42,447 bases of DNA from contig CAIMSU010000308.1 of the NCBI GenBank assembly GCA_903844155.1, forward strand, positions 1 to 42,447, written 5' to 3'. This DNA comes from an uncultured Pseudomonadota bacterium (GTDB lineage: Bacteria > Myxococcota_A > UBA796 > SXON01). Below are positions 1 through 8,675 of the stretch, piece by piece; within the stretch, counting starts at the first letter, position 1; every line of letters starts with the position of its first letter. The position numbers and the translations under genes are program-made. A model generated the notes under the pieces. That model was given only the letters and a program-made list of their open reading frames with translations, was not told the origin of the DNA and did no database searches.

Positions 1-182
1 CTTCGACCGGCAGCCTGCTACCCGGCGCTTCGGCGCCTACCGGGATGGGACTTGCACCCACAAGGTAGATGCAGCCCGCCGCCGCGCTCGTCCCCGCCTG
101 CGCGGATTCGGGCTCGGAGGCTTCAGGACGCACCATGCCGCAACCTACCCCGGCGGCGCCCGTTCCTTGATACTGCCGCCCG
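1..182. other. Left-edge non-coding or gene-tail segment with UUCG hairpin
   Basis: No convincing gene is visible here. Positions 24-37 form a GGCGC stem closed by a TTCG tetraloop, and the flanking CCCGG and CCGGG (about 21-25 and 40-44) can pair as an alternative outer stem. On the minus strand, positions 44-60 read as a short stem around TGCAAGT, which recalls group II intron or T-arm-like elements, but too little is present to assign a family. One plus-strand frame ends at a TAG at 64-66 and another stays open to about 320 without a recognisable product, so a truncated upstream gene cannot be excluded. Confidence 0.3.
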
Positions 183-1166
183 ATGTCCGCGCCCGGAAGC
201 CTCGTCATCTCGCTCGACTTCGAGCTGCACTGGGGCATGCACGACAAGTGGACGGTCGAGGAGTACAAAGCGAACCTCGACGGCGCGCGCGCGGCGATCG
301 ACGGCACGCTGTCGCTGTTTGAGCGCTACCAGATCCGCGCTACCTGGGCGACCGTCGGCATCCTGTTCTGCGACGGGCGGGGCGACGCGCTCGCCCATGC
401 GCCAACGCAAAAACCAGCCTACGACCGTCCGAACCTAGACCCATATCCGCTGTTGGCGCGATGCGGGGACGATGAGGCCGCTGACCCGCTGCACTTCGCC
501 CCCTCCGTCGTCGCCCGGATCGCCTCCGCCGATGGCCAGGAGATCGGCACCCACACGTACTCGCACTACTACGCGCTGGAGCACGGCCAGACGTCCGACC
601 AGTTCGCCGCGGACATCGCCAGCGCGTGCATGGTCGCCGAGCGCGCCGGCGTGACACTCTCGTCGATCGTCTTCCCAAGAAACCAGGTCTGCCGCGAGTA
701 TCTCGACGTGTGCAGGAAGGCCGGCATCGTGGCCTACCGCCCGAACCGTGAGACCTGGATGCAGACCCCGAGGCCGAGCCGCGACGAGAGCCGGTTCCGC
801 CGCGCCCTGCGCCTCACGGACACCTACCTGCCGCTCGAGGGCGACGTCGTCCGCCCCTCCATCGACCCATCGGGCGTTGTCGCGGTCCCGTCCAGCCGAC
901 AGCTTCGACCGGTCGGCACCCGGCGTTCACCGCTCGAAGACCTGCTCCAACGCCGGATCCTCGCGGGCATGCGCCAGGCGGCGACCACCGGGGCCGTCTA
1001 CCACCTGTGGTGGCACCCGCACAATTTTGGCGCCGCGGTCGGGCGAAACCTGGAGCAGCTTGAGGTGATCCTCAAGCATCACGCGTCCTTGCGGGCGCGC
1101 CACGGCATGCGCTCGGAGTCGATGGGCGACGTTGGGCACCGCACGCTCGCGGAGGGCGCGCGGTGA
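183..1166 (+). CDS. NodB-like polysaccharide deacetylase family protein
   Basis: A 327-residue protein with the signatures of the NodB homology fold, which removes acyl groups from sugar residues using a metal ion. SLDFELHWG near the N terminus supplies the catalytic Asp region, GTHTYSHYY supplies the metal-binding HxxxH, and WWHPHNF near the C terminus fits the last conserved motif. There is no signal peptide, so a cytoplasmic role on a lipid-linked or nucleotide-linked sugar is likely. It starts at an ATG without a clear Shine-Dalgarno and heads a six-gene plus-strand operon, sharing GTGA with the formyltransferase gene downstream. The fold is clear; the substrate is unknown. Confidence 0.82.
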   Translation: MSAPGSLVISLDFELHWGMHDKWTVEEYKANLDGARAAIDGTLSLFERYQIRATWATVGILFCDGRGDALAHAPTQKPAYDRPNLDPYPLLARCGDDEAADPLHFAPSVVARIASADGQEIGTHTYSHYYALEHGQTSDQFAADIASACMVAERAGVTLSSIVFPRNQVCREYLDVCRKAGIVAYRPNRETWMQTPRPSRDESRFRRALRLTDTYLPLEGDVVRPSIDPSGVVAVPSSRQLRPVGTRRSPLEDLLQRRILAGMRQAATTGAVYHLWWHPHNFGAAVGRNLEQLEVILKHHASLRARHGMRSESMGDVGHRTLAEGAR

Positions 1167-1939
1167 CTGGAAAGCCCAGGATCGCCCTCCTCATGGGGAC
1201 GGGCGAGTCGTCCCGGATCATCTTCCACGCGATCGACGAGGCGCTGGGGATCTGCGGCGTTGTGCGCGAGCAGTCCCCGAGCCGACGGACCTTGACGAAG
1301 CGGCGCTACCAGAAGCTCGGCGCCGTGGAGGTCGGCGGTCAGCTCGCGTTCCAGCTCGCGGTACAGCCGCTCGTCGTGCGTCGCGGGCGGGCGCGCATCG
1401 CGCAGATCCTCGCCGAGACCGGCATGGACTGGAGCGACATCCCCGAGGATCGGGTTGTGGACGTCGCCTCCGTCAACACGCCCGAGGCCGTCGAGGCGCT
1501 CGCGGCGCTGAAGCCAGACGTCGTCCTGGTGAACGGCACGCGCATCATCGGCAAGAAGACGCTCGCGGCGCTCGGCGTCCCCTTCGTCAACACGCACTCC
1601 GGCATCACCCCGCGCTATCGCGGCGTTCACGGCGGCTATTGGGCCCTCGCGGAGGACCACCCAGAGTGGTGCGGCGTGACCGTGCACCTCGTCGACACCG
1701 GCATCGACACCGGCGGCGTGCTCGCCCAGGCCGTCATCCAGCCCAAGCCGGAGGACACGTTCGCCTCCTACCGCTTTCTCCAGCTTGCAGCGGCGATCCC
1801 CTGCCTCATCCGCGTGTTGCCGGAGGTTGCGGCTGGCAACGCGAAGCCCGCCACGCCGCTCGCGCCGACCGCGCCGCTCTACTACCACCCGACGATCTGG
1901 GGCTACCTGCGGACGTGGTGGATGCGCGGGGTCCGTTAG
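1163..1939 (+). CDS. Formyltransferase family protein (sugar N-formyltransferase candidate)
   Basis: A 258-residue protein with a formyl_trans_N-type domain. NTHSGITPRYRG matches the Asn-x-His...Gly segment that binds 10-formyltetrahydrofolate and the acceptor amine, and VHLVDTGIDTGG carries the catalytic Asp. It is shorter than methionyl-tRNA formyltransferase and lacks that enzyme's C-terminal tRNA-binding domain. Together with its place in a polysaccharide operon, this suggests formylation of an amino sugar. The start is GTG, overlapping the upstream stop as GTGA. No sugar aminotransferase is visible in the window, so the amino-sugar donor would have to be made elsewhere. Confidence 0.8.
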   Translation: MTGKPRIALLMGTGESSRIIFHAIDEALGICGVVREQSPSRRTLTKRRYQKLGAVEVGGQLAFQLAVQPLVVRRGRARIAQILAETGMDWSDIPEDRVVDVASVNTPEAVEALAALKPDVVLVNGTRIIGKKTLAALGVPFVNTHSGITPRYRGVHGGYWALAEDHPEWCGVTVHLVDTGIDTGGVLAQAVIQPKPEDTFASYRFLQLAAAIPCLIRVLPEVAAGNAKPATPLAPTAPLYYHPTIWGYLRTWWMRGVR

Positions 1940-2000
1940 CCGAGCGGCCCGCAGCGTCGGGCAGCCCGGCCCCCGCCGCGATATTCCCTCGCCAGACCTG

Positions 2001-2684
2001 ATGTTCACCGACCGCAAGTACGACCTGGCCCGGCAGTGGTCCAACAAGGTGCTTCGGGACCTCGCACCGGCGTTTTCCGGCGAGACCGTGAACGTCTCCG
2101 GCTGGGACGACCGCGACAAGCAGGGTGGTCGCTACCGGGACTACTTCTCCGGCGCGACGACCTACTTGCGCACGAACTACGGCGGTCACAACGGCCTTCA
2201 AGGCGACGACGGCGAGATCGCGTTGGACCTCTCGGCGGCATTGCCTCCGGAGCTGGCCGCCCGCTTCGACGTCGTCTACAACCACACCGTGCTTGAGCAT
2301 ATCTTCGAGGTGCGAACAGCGTTTGCGAACCTCTGCACGATGAGCCGGGACGTCGTCATCGTCGTCGTTCCGTTCTGCCAGGTCCAGCACGAGAGCGCCG
2401 ACTGGGGCGACTTCTGGCGGTTCACGCCAACCTGCCTGCGCAAGATGTTCGAGGTCAACGGCTTCACGCCCATCTTCGAGGCGGAGTCGCCCGACGAAAA
2501 CGCCGCGATCTACCTGCTGATGGTCGGGTCCCGGCACCCGGAGCGGCACGCCGGCAAGCTTCCCGCGCACGCTCCCGTCCCGATCGCCGGCGCGTGGATC
2601 GGGAGAAGAAGGCTGGTCACAGGGGTCCAGTTCGTCAAGCACCGCGTCCGCAGCGCGCTCGGGATGAAGAACCCGTATGAGTAG
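2001..2684 (+). CDS. SAM-dependent methyltransferase-like protein
   Basis: A 227-residue protein resembling class I methyltransferases of polysaccharide loci. The stretch FDVVYNHTVLEHIFEV matches the beta-4 'D-V-V-x-x-x-x-V-L-E-H' signature, followed by a strand rich in Val/Ile (VVIVVVPF) and FWRFTP, typical of the type 11/type 12 groups. The Gly-rich motif I is degenerate, so SAM binding is inferred from the later motifs. I chose the ATG at 2001 because the sequence upstream in the same frame is low-complexity and the protein then begins MFTDRKYDLARQW. The last 8 nt overlap the next gene. Confidence 0.7.
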   Translation: MFTDRKYDLARQWSNKVLRDLAPAFSGETVNVSGWDDRDKQGGRYRDYFSGATTYLRTNYGGHNGLQGDDGEIALDLSAALPPELAARFDVVYNHTVLEHIFEVRTAFANLCTMSRDVVIVVVPFCQVQHESADWGDFWRFTPTCLRKMFEVNGFTPIFEAESPDENAAIYLLMVGSRHPERHAGKLPAHAPVPIAGAWIGRRRLVTGVQFVKHRVRSALGMKNPYE

Positions 2685-3981
2685 CGGCGCGACGAGCCGA
2701 CCGGCGACGGGCCGATTGAGCCGGGAGGAGCGCGACATCCAGTCGTTCCTGCGCCTCGGGTACTTCATCCACTACGAGGCCGACCGTCGGCCGATCGACT
2801 TCGCGCGAATCGACCGGGCGGCCTGGGCCCACACGCCCCCTGCGGAGCTGCGCCGCATCGGCCTTGAGAAGGCACGGGAGACCTTCGCGGCGCTGTACCG
2901 ACCCGGCGGCCTGCACCTCATCCCGCTCTCGGGGGGCATGGACAGCCGGTTCATCCTCGCGTGTCTGCTGGAGCACACGGACGCCGGCAACCTCCACACG
3001 CTCACCTACGGCACGCCGGGCACCTACGATTTTGAGATCGGCTGCAAGCTCGCCAAGTTCGTCGGCACCCGGCACAGCGCCATCCCCATCAACAAGTACA
3101 GCTACCACCTGGATGAGCTGCTCGACACGGCGAAACGCACGCAGAATCAGGCGTTGCTCTTCCATCATCCCCCGCTCTGGGAGATGGACAGGCGCTTTGG
3201 CGGGGCGACGATCTGGTCCGGCTACGTCGGCGACGCCGTCGCGGGCAGCCACCTCCACGATCCGCCTGCCACCTCGCTCGACGCGGCACGTCGCGCGCAT
3301 CTGCACCACCGAACGTTCGTCCACTCCACGCGCCTCCACACCTGCGACGACGACGAATTCCTGCCGTACATGGGCGGTGGCGGCATGGACCCGCACGCGC
3401 TCACCTGGGACGAGCAGGTGCTGTTCGGCGAGGCGGTCGCGAAATTCACAGCACCACTGGTACTTTTTGACGGTTTTGACTGGCAGACCCCGCTCATCAA
3501 CACGCCGTGGATGGATCTCCTGTTCAGCGTGCCCGACCACGAGCGTCACGGGCAGAAGCTGATGTTCGACATCGGCCGGGAAGCCTTTCCCAAGCTGTTC
3601 AATTTCCCGTGCAAGAACCGGGTTGGGCACACGTTCGATACGCCGGACGCCATCGTGAAGGCGACGTTCTACCTCAACCGCGCGCGCCGGCTCGCGCACC
3701 GGTTCATCCCGGGGATCCAGTGGCCAAGCTCGCAATTCAACGACTTCAACGAGGAGCTTCGGCGGAGCCCGGACCTGCGGGAGATCGTCCGGGGCAGCGT
3801 TGCGGACCTGAAGGCTCGCGGGATCTGCGACTGGATCGACGTCGATGCCCTCTGGCGCCGACACGACCGAAGGACCCACGATCACGGCGACGCGCTGGTC
3901 ACGATGGCCTCGCTGGAGATCGTGCTGAAAAGCCGGGAGTTGGCCGAACGGTCTGCTTCGAGCGCTCGGGCCCAGCCGTGA
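2677..3981 (+). CDS. Asparagine-synthase-like amidotransferase lacking the glutaminase domain
   Basis: A 434-residue protein carrying the ATP-pyrophosphatase P-loop SGGMDS at residues 85-90, the adenylate-forming motif of the asparagine synthase/PP-loop superfamily. The N-terminal Cys and glutaminase domain of AsnB are absent, so it either uses ammonia or a partner glutaminase, or performs another adenylation-dependent ligation. In a polysaccharide locus such proteins are candidates for turning a sugar carboxylate into an amide, as proposed for WbpS-type proteins in O-antigen clusters. The gene overlaps its upstream neighbour by 8 nt and the downstream glycosyltransferase by GTGA. The exact substrate is not readable from sequence. 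Confidence 0.75.
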   Translation: MSSGATSRPATGRLSREERDIQSFLRLGYFIHYEADRRPIDFARIDRAAWAHTPPAELRRIGLEKARETFAALYRPGGLHLIPLSGGMDSRFILACLLEHTDAGNLHTLTYGTPGTYDFEIGCKLAKFVGTRHSAIPINKYSYHLDELLDTAKRTQNQALLFHHPPLWEMDRRFGGATIWSGYVGDAVAGSHLHDPPATSLDAARRAHLHHRTFVHSTRLHTCDDDEFLPYMGGGGMDPHALTWDEQVLFGEAVAKFTAPLVLFDGFDWQTPLINTPWMDLLFSVPDHERHGQKLMFDIGREAFPKLFNFPCKNRVGHTFDTPDAIVKATFYLNRARRLAHRFIPGIQWPSSQFNDFNEELRRSPDLREIVRGSVADLKARGICDWIDVDALWRRHDRRTHDHGDALVTMASLEIVLKSRELAERSASSARAQP

Positions 3982-5129
3982 GGATCGCCTATCTCTCCGG
4001 CGCCCACATCCCCTCGCGCGGCGCAAACGCAGTCCACGTGATGCGGATGTGCCAGGCCATGGCGCGGCTCGGCCACGAGGTGACCCTCCACGCCCGACCT
4101 GCCGGCGAAAACGCGAAGGGCACCGCCGGCTCACAGACGATCGCGGCCGACGACGATTTTGCATTTTACGGCGTCGAACGCTGCTTTCGTATCGAAAAGC
4201 AGCCGCGCCCGGACGTGCGGGTGTGGGGCGCGTTTGCGAGCGCGTGGCGCACGCGGCGGGCGGTGCTGGCAGGCCCACGCCCCGATCTCATCTACGTCCG
4301 CGAGGTCTGGTCGCTCGCGCTTGTCGCTGACCTCGGCATCCCCTACGTTTTTGAGTCGCACTGGGCGCCGAGCCACCTCCCCGCGTGGCAGCGTGCGATG
4401 GAGCGGGCCTTGCTCAAACGGGCCGACTGCGTGCGCGTGGTGCTGATCTCCGAGGCGTTACGGACGATCTACAGTCTGGACTTTCCGTGGCTGGAAGCGT
4501 CACGCACCGTGGTCTGCCACGACGGCGCCGATGCCGTCCCCGCAACGACGACGCCTCGTCCCGTTCTCGGCCGGCGCGGTGCGCTGCAGGTCGGCTACAT
4601 CGGGTCTTTCTGGCCCGGCTACGGCGTAGACGTGGTCGAGGCGCTCGCCCGGCGCATGCCGCACGTCGACTTCCACATCGTCGGCGGGGATCCGTCGCAG
4701 GTCGCGACCCATCAGACCTCGACCGCCGGCGTCCCAAACCTGCGCTACCACGGTTTTGTCGCCCCCTCAGCCCTCCCCGCCATCTACGCCGATCTCGACG
4801 TCGCCCTCGCCCCCTACCAGGCCGGCACCGCGCACATCGGCTGGATCTCCCCGATGAAGCTGTTTGAGTACATGGCCCACGGCAAGGCGATCGTCTGCTC
4901 CAACTTTCCCGTGATGGCCGAGATCGTGGAGGATGGGGCGACGGGCCTGCTCGTCGAACCGGCGAGCGTGGACGCCTGGGTCGGCGCGGTCGAGCGGCTC
5001 GCGGACGCGGACGTGCGCGCGCGCATGGGGACCGCTGCGCGAACACGGCTCGAGGACGAATTCACCTGGAACACCCGTGCGAGTCGGGCGCTGCGTGGCC
5101 TCGACGGCCCGCTGGAGAGGACCCCTTGA
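3978..5129 (+). CDS. Glycosyltransferase family 4 (GT-B fold)
   Basis: A 383-residue retaining glycosyltransferase of the GT4 type. The N-terminal Rossmann half opens with IAYLSGAHIPSRGANAVHV, and the C-terminal half carries the nucleotide-sugar site SPMKLFEYMAHGKAIV...PVMAEIV, with the spaced Glu residues characteristic of GT4. It would add a sugar to the growing lipid-linked repeat unit at the inner membrane's cytoplasmic face. The GTG start overlaps the upstream stop as GTGA, which fixes the start better than any Shine-Dalgarno. It is the only GT-B glycosyltransferase in the window, so most transferases of the pathway must lie outside. Confidence 0.85.
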   Translation: MRIAYLSGAHIPSRGANAVHVMRMCQAMARLGHEVTLHARPAGENAKGTAGSQTIAADDDFAFYGVERCFRIEKQPRPDVRVWGAFASAWRTRRAVLAGPRPDLIYVREVWSLALVADLGIPYVFESHWAPSHLPAWQRAMERALLKRADCVRVVLISEALRTIYSLDFPWLEASRTVVCHDGADAVPATTTPRPVLGRRGALQVGYIGSFWPGYGVDVVEALARRMPHVDFHIVGGDPSQVATHQTSTAGVPNLRYHGFVAPSALPAIYADLDVALAPYQAGTAHIGWISPMKLFEYMAHGKAIVCSNFPVMAEIVEDGATGLLVEPASVDAWVGAVERLADADVRARMGTAARTRLEDEFTWNTRASRALRGLDGPLERTP

Positions 5130-5818
5130 CGCACGCCCCAGCTTTGGCCCCCTCGCCCGCCCCATCCAAGCTGCTCGGCTACCTCTTGCGCCGCGAGACG
5201 GCCTGCCGACAGCTCCAGCACCAGGCAATTGCCCGCTATGGACCCATGCTCTCCGGCCGGATCGTCGAACTTGGGGCGTTGGGCGACGGGCGACGGGCGC
5301 TGGTTCCGGGCGCGACCGAGTACGTGACGTCCAACAAGGGCGAGGCCGGAGACGTGCGGTTGGACGCCGAGAATCTGGACCTGCCCGACGAGAGCTTTGA
5401 CGGCGTCGTTTGCGAGAGCATGTTCGAGCATGTGGAGCACCCCGAGCGCGTCGTCAGCGAGATTCGCCGGATCCTGCGCCCCGGCGGCCGGCTTTTGATG
5501 CTCAACCCCTGGATGTACCCCTACCACGCAGCGCCCGATGACTACCGGCGCTTCTCGGGCTCGGTATACGCCCACATCCTGACCGGCTTCTCGATCCTCG
5601 AGGTTGAGCCGCTCGGCAACTTCTGGACGACCATGGCGACCTACGCGCAGCTCAAGGTGCTGCCGTGGCGCGAGCTCTCGGTGCCCGACCGCTTGACACG
5701 TCAAGTGTTGGGCGCGCCGCTGCTCGCCGCCGGAATGGGCAGCTACCTGGTCGGGTGCGTGCTCCGCAAGCCCGACGACTTTGCGCTCATGTACGCGGTG
5801 GTTGCCCAGAAGGACTAG
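5126..5818 (+). CDS. Class I SAM-dependent methyltransferase
   Basis: A 230-residue Methyltransf_11-type protein. Residues near IVELGALGDG form a modified motif I. LDLPDESFDGVV and SMFEHVEHPERVV form the motif IV region, and EIRRILRPGGRLLMLNPW is the hallmark post-motif helix and strand. The start is TTG, overlapping the previous stop as TTGA. It probably O- or N-methylates a sugar in the polymer, as inferred from the operon. Its stop interlocks with that of the convergent asnB gene (shared CTAG), so this plus-strand operon ends exactly where the minus-strand one ends. Confidence 0.78.
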   Translation: MTHAPALAPSPAPSKLLGYLLRRETACRQLQHQAIARYGPMLSGRIVELGALGDGRRALVPGATEYVTSNKGEAGDVRLDAENLDLPDESFDGVVCESMFEHVEHPERVVSEIRRILRPGGRLLMLNPWMYPYHAAPDDYRRFSGSVYAHILTGFSILEVEPLGNFWTTMATYAQLKVLPWRELSVPDRLTRQVLGAPLLAAGMGSYLVGCVLRKPDDFALMYAVVAQKD

Positions 5819-7740
5819 CTGTACTCGGCGAGCCAGGCCTGGAACATCAGCACGTTCCAGAGCTGGTAGCCCCAGTCGCGGCGGCCGGAAAGGTGCTCCT
5901 CCCAGCGAAGCCGGATCGGACCCGGACGCAGGTAGCCCTCGCGCAGCAACCGCCCCTCGTCGAGCAACGCCTCCGCCCAGTCGCGCAGCGGCCCGCGTAG
6001 CCAGGCCCCGACGGGGATGGCAAACCCCATCTTCGGACGCTCGATCAGCGCGCGCGGGACGTGCTTGTAGAGCACCTCGCGGACGATCCACTTGCTCGTC
6101 CCGCCGCGGATCTTGAGGTGGAGGGGCAGGCGCCAGGCGAGCTCGATCACCCGCCGATCCAGGAACGGCACGCGGGTCTCCAGCGAGACCGCCATCGCCG
6201 CGCGATCGACCTTGCAAAGGATGTCGTCCGGCAGATAACTACAGGCGTCCATCGCCATCATCTGGTGTTCGATCCCGTCCAGATCCGCGACTGCCGACCA
6301 CCCGCTGGCCGTCGCAGCCTCGCCGCCGATCACGATGCTCGCCGGGTCGGCCCAGATGGAGACGAGCTGGTCGTAGAGGGCCGCGCCCGGACCCACGCGC
6401 AACGCTCCAGCCAACTTGTGCGCCTTGTACCCCGGCATTCGCAGGTGCGCCCTTCGGGGCAGCGCGGGTTGGAGCCGGTCGTAGGCGCGGTCCCATTGGT
6501 CGGGGCCGAGCACCAGCAGAGCGCGCGCGGCGGCGCGGCGCATGGGGGCTGGCACCCGCTCCAGCTTCCTCGCCCAACTGTACCGGTTGTAGCCACCGAA
6601 CAGCTCATCGCCGGCGTCACCCGAGAGGCTCACGGTCACCTTCGTCCGCGCGAGCTGGCTGACCAGGAAGGTTGGGACCTGCGAGGGGTCCGCGAACGGC
6701 TCGTCGTACATCGTCGGCAAGCACGGGATCACGGCCTGCGCCGCGGCGGACGTCACGACCAGCTCGGTGTGATCGGTGCCGAGATGGGCGGCAACGGCGC
6801 GCGCGTGGGGTGCCTCGCTGAACGCCGCCTCCTCAAAACCGATGGTGAACGTGTGGATCGGCCTGGCTGCGCGCGCCTGCATCAACGCCACAATCACAGA
6901 TGAATCAACGCCACCGGAGAGGAACGCTCCAATGGGCACATCGGACATCTGCTGGGAGGCGACGGCGTCGCCGAGGCAGGCCTCCAGCGCGGCGACCGCT
7001 TCGACATCCGAGCCGGCGAAGGGGTCGGCGAGGCCGCGTCGGGCCACGTCCACGAGCGACCAGTAGAGCCGGGGCTGGGCGGCCCTGGCCTCGTCGGCAG
7101 TGGCGGTCGGGATCGTGAGGATCGAGGCGGGGAGCAGCTTTCGCACGCCCTCCCAGATCGACAGGGGCGCCGGGATCTCGGAGTACCGCATGAACGCGGC
7201 GAGCGCGACGCGGTCGACCCTGCCGACGAAGGCGGGGTGGGCTTTCAGCGCCTTGAGCTCCGAGCCGAACAGCAGCGTGTCGCCGAACCAGCCGTAGTAG
7301 AGCGGCTTTTCGCCCATCCGGTCGCGCGAGAGCGTGAGCGTGCACGTGCGGCGATCCCACACGGCAAACGCGAACATTCCGATCGCGCTCCGGACGGTCT
7401 CCTCAACGCCCCAGGCCTCAAAGCCTGCCAGCAGCGTCTCGGTGTCCGAGTGGCCGCGGAAGGTCGGGGCCGCCGATCCAAGCTCACGGCGGAGGTCCAG
7501 GTGGTTGTAGATCTCCCCGTTGAACGCGATGACAAAACGCTCGCCCGCCGAGACCATCGGCTGGTGCCCTGCGGGCGAGAGGTCGACGATGGAGAGCCGA
7601 GCGTGCCCGAGGCCCACGGCACCCTCGCACCACACCCCCTCGTCGTCTGGCCCACGGTGTCGTAGCGCCCGCGCCATCGCGCGCACGTCACCGCCAGCGA
7701 CACCCCCAGCCAGATCCAACGCGCCGACGATTCCGCACAT
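5815..7740 (-). CDS. asnB: Asparagine synthase (glutamine-hydrolysing)
   Basis: A full-length 641-residue AsnB-family enzyme. Met is followed by Cys2 (MCGIVGALDL), the N-terminal nucleophile of the class II glutaminase domain, and the C-terminal half has the ATP-PPase P-loop SGGVDSS. It transfers glutamine-derived ammonia to a carboxylate activated as an adenylate. Members in polysaccharide loci are often not the housekeeping asparagine synthase and may amidate uronic acids. Here it lies last in the minus-strand wzc operon, 6 nt downstream of a methyltransferase gene. The domain call is secure; housekeeping versus sugar substrate is undecided. Confidence 0.9.
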   Translation of the reverse strand: MCGIVGALDLAGGVAGGDVRAMARALRHRGPDDEGVWCEGAVGLGHARLSIVDLSPAGHQPMVSAGERFVIAFNGEIYNHLDLRRELGSAAPTFRGHSDTETLLAGFEAWGVEETVRSAIGMFAFAVWDRRTCTLTLSRDRMGEKPLYYGWFGDTLLFGSELKALKAHPAFVGRVDRVALAAFMRYSEIPAPLSIWEGVRKLLPASILTIPTATADEARAAQPRLYWSLVDVARRGLADPFAGSDVEAVAALEACLGDAVASQQMSDVPIGAFLSGGVDSSVIVALMQARAARPIHTFTIGFEEAAFSEAPHARAVAAHLGTDHTELVVTSAAAQAVIPCLPTMYDEPFADPSQVPTFLVSQLARTKVTVSLSGDAGDELFGGYNRYSWARKLERVPAPMRRAAARALLVLGPDQWDRAYDRLQPALPRRAHLRMPGYKAHKLAGALRVGPGAALYDQLVSIWADPASIVIGGEAATASGWSAVADLDGIEHQMMAMDACSYLPDDILCKVDRAAMAVSLETRVPFLDRRVIELAWRLPLHLKIRGGTSKWIVREVLYKHVPRALIERPKMGFAIPVGAWLRGPLRDWAEALLDEGRLLREGYLRPGPIRLRWEEHLSGRRDWGYQLWNVLMFQAWLAEYS

Positions 7741-7746
7741 CGGCCG

Positions 7747-8607
7747 CTACTTCTTGTATCCGACGGCCGTCCAGTACGGGACCTTCTCGGAAAAGACGAT
7801 CCGCTCCAGCCCCGCCGCCTCCATCATCGCCAGCACCTCGGCCCGCGTGAACCGCTGCTCCAGCCGCGTGCCGAACCGATCGAGCGCGTCCGTCCGCATC
7901 GAATAGAACGACTTCTCCCGGTAATTGCTCAGGGGAACGCTGTGGATCGGCAGGCCGAGCCGGTCAAGGACGCGCGCGGTCCGGGCAAGGGGCCAGTAGA
8001 CCGTCGCCGCGATGAGCTGGCTGGCGGCGTACTTCGGCGCCTCCGGCAGCACCGAGATCCCGCGCCGAAACCCGTCGCTGAGCTGCCAGGCCGCCTTGTA
8101 CCAGAGGGGCTGGTTGTCGAAGCGGTAGTAGAGATAGATAAGGAACGGCGCGCCTTTCTTCAACTTTCGCACGCAAGCCGCGATGCCCGCCTGGGTATCC
8201 GGCACGTGGTGGAGCACGCCGAGCGAGTAGCCAAAATCCATCGACCCGTCGGGCAGCGGGATCGCGTCGACCGTTGCCTGGTGGAACGAGCAATTCGTGG
8301 CGTCGGACAGGTTGCGCCGGGCGACGTCGATGGCGGCGGATGGGTCGATGCAGTGGAGGTGGCCGACCCGACCGTGGACCTCCGCGGCCCACCGGCCAGA
8401 CCCGCAGCCAAGGTCAAAGCCGACAGCATCTTTCGGCAGGACCGACCACGGAAAGACGCCGAAGTACTCCTGAAAGACGGCAGCGCGCTCAGCGGCACCC
8501 ATGCCGGTCTGGTCGAAGCGCGACCACTCCGCGCCAAAATCGTCGACGACGTTCTGGTCGGCGTTCTGGGTGCCGCTGCGCGCGGCATCGTCCGAGGATT
8601 CAGGCAT
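7747..8607 (-). CDS. Class I SAM-dependent methyltransferase
   Basis: A 286-residue methyltransferase with a textbook motif I, VGFDLGCGSGRWAAEV. The acidic post-I residue follows (HCIDPSAAID), then a motif IV/V region with SLGVLHHVPDTQAG. The C-terminal third is rich in aromatic and basic residues and may bind the acceptor. Members of this kind occur in O-antigen and exopolysaccharide loci. It sits between the ligase/polymerase gene (68-nt gap) and asnB (6-nt gap) on the minus strand. A weak GGA lies 12 nt before the ATG. The acceptor cannot be told from sequence. Confidence 0.82.
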   Translation of the reverse strand: MPESSDDAARSGTQNADQNVVDDFGAEWSRFDQTGMGAAERAAVFQEYFGVFPWSVLPKDAVGFDLGCGSGRWAAEVHGRVGHLHCIDPSAAIDVARRNLSDATNCSFHQATVDAIPLPDGSMDFGYSLGVLHHVPDTQAGIAACVRKLKKGAPFLIYLYYRFDNQPLWYKAAWQLSDGFRRGISVLPEAPKYAASQLIAATVYWPLARTARVLDRLGLPIHSVPLSNYREKSFYSMRTDALDRFGTRLEQRFTRAEVLAMMEAAGLERIVFSEKVPYWTAVGYKK

Positions 8608-8675
8608 CGTCGTGGGGTTTCCTATGCTGGGTCCCAGGCCGTGGCAAGCGGCCAGTCAACCGCGCCGCCAGGCGG

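Noticed and set aside
44-60. tRNA or tmRNA 3' end on the minus strand
   Set aside because: The TGCAAGT loop deviates from the TTCRANY consensus and no acceptor, D or anticodon arm can be folded from the sequence present.
1785-2000. N-terminal extension of the methyltransferase at 2001
   Set aside because: The in-frame sequence upstream is Arg/Ser-rich shadow of the formyltransferase gene; ATG 2001 starts the conserved-looking protein.
2635-4278. Large minus-strand open frame opposite the PP-loop and glycosyltransferase genes
   Set aside because: Typical of high-GC antisense frames; composition is Arg/Val-rich without motifs, while the plus-strand proteins carry clear family signatures.
5693-5704. 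TTGACACGTCAA near-palindrome resembling the TTGACRTGTC boxes of the 43-bp repeats
   Set aside because: It lies inside the methyltransferase coding sequence, is a single copy without the hairpin, and a 10-12 bp match is not surprising.
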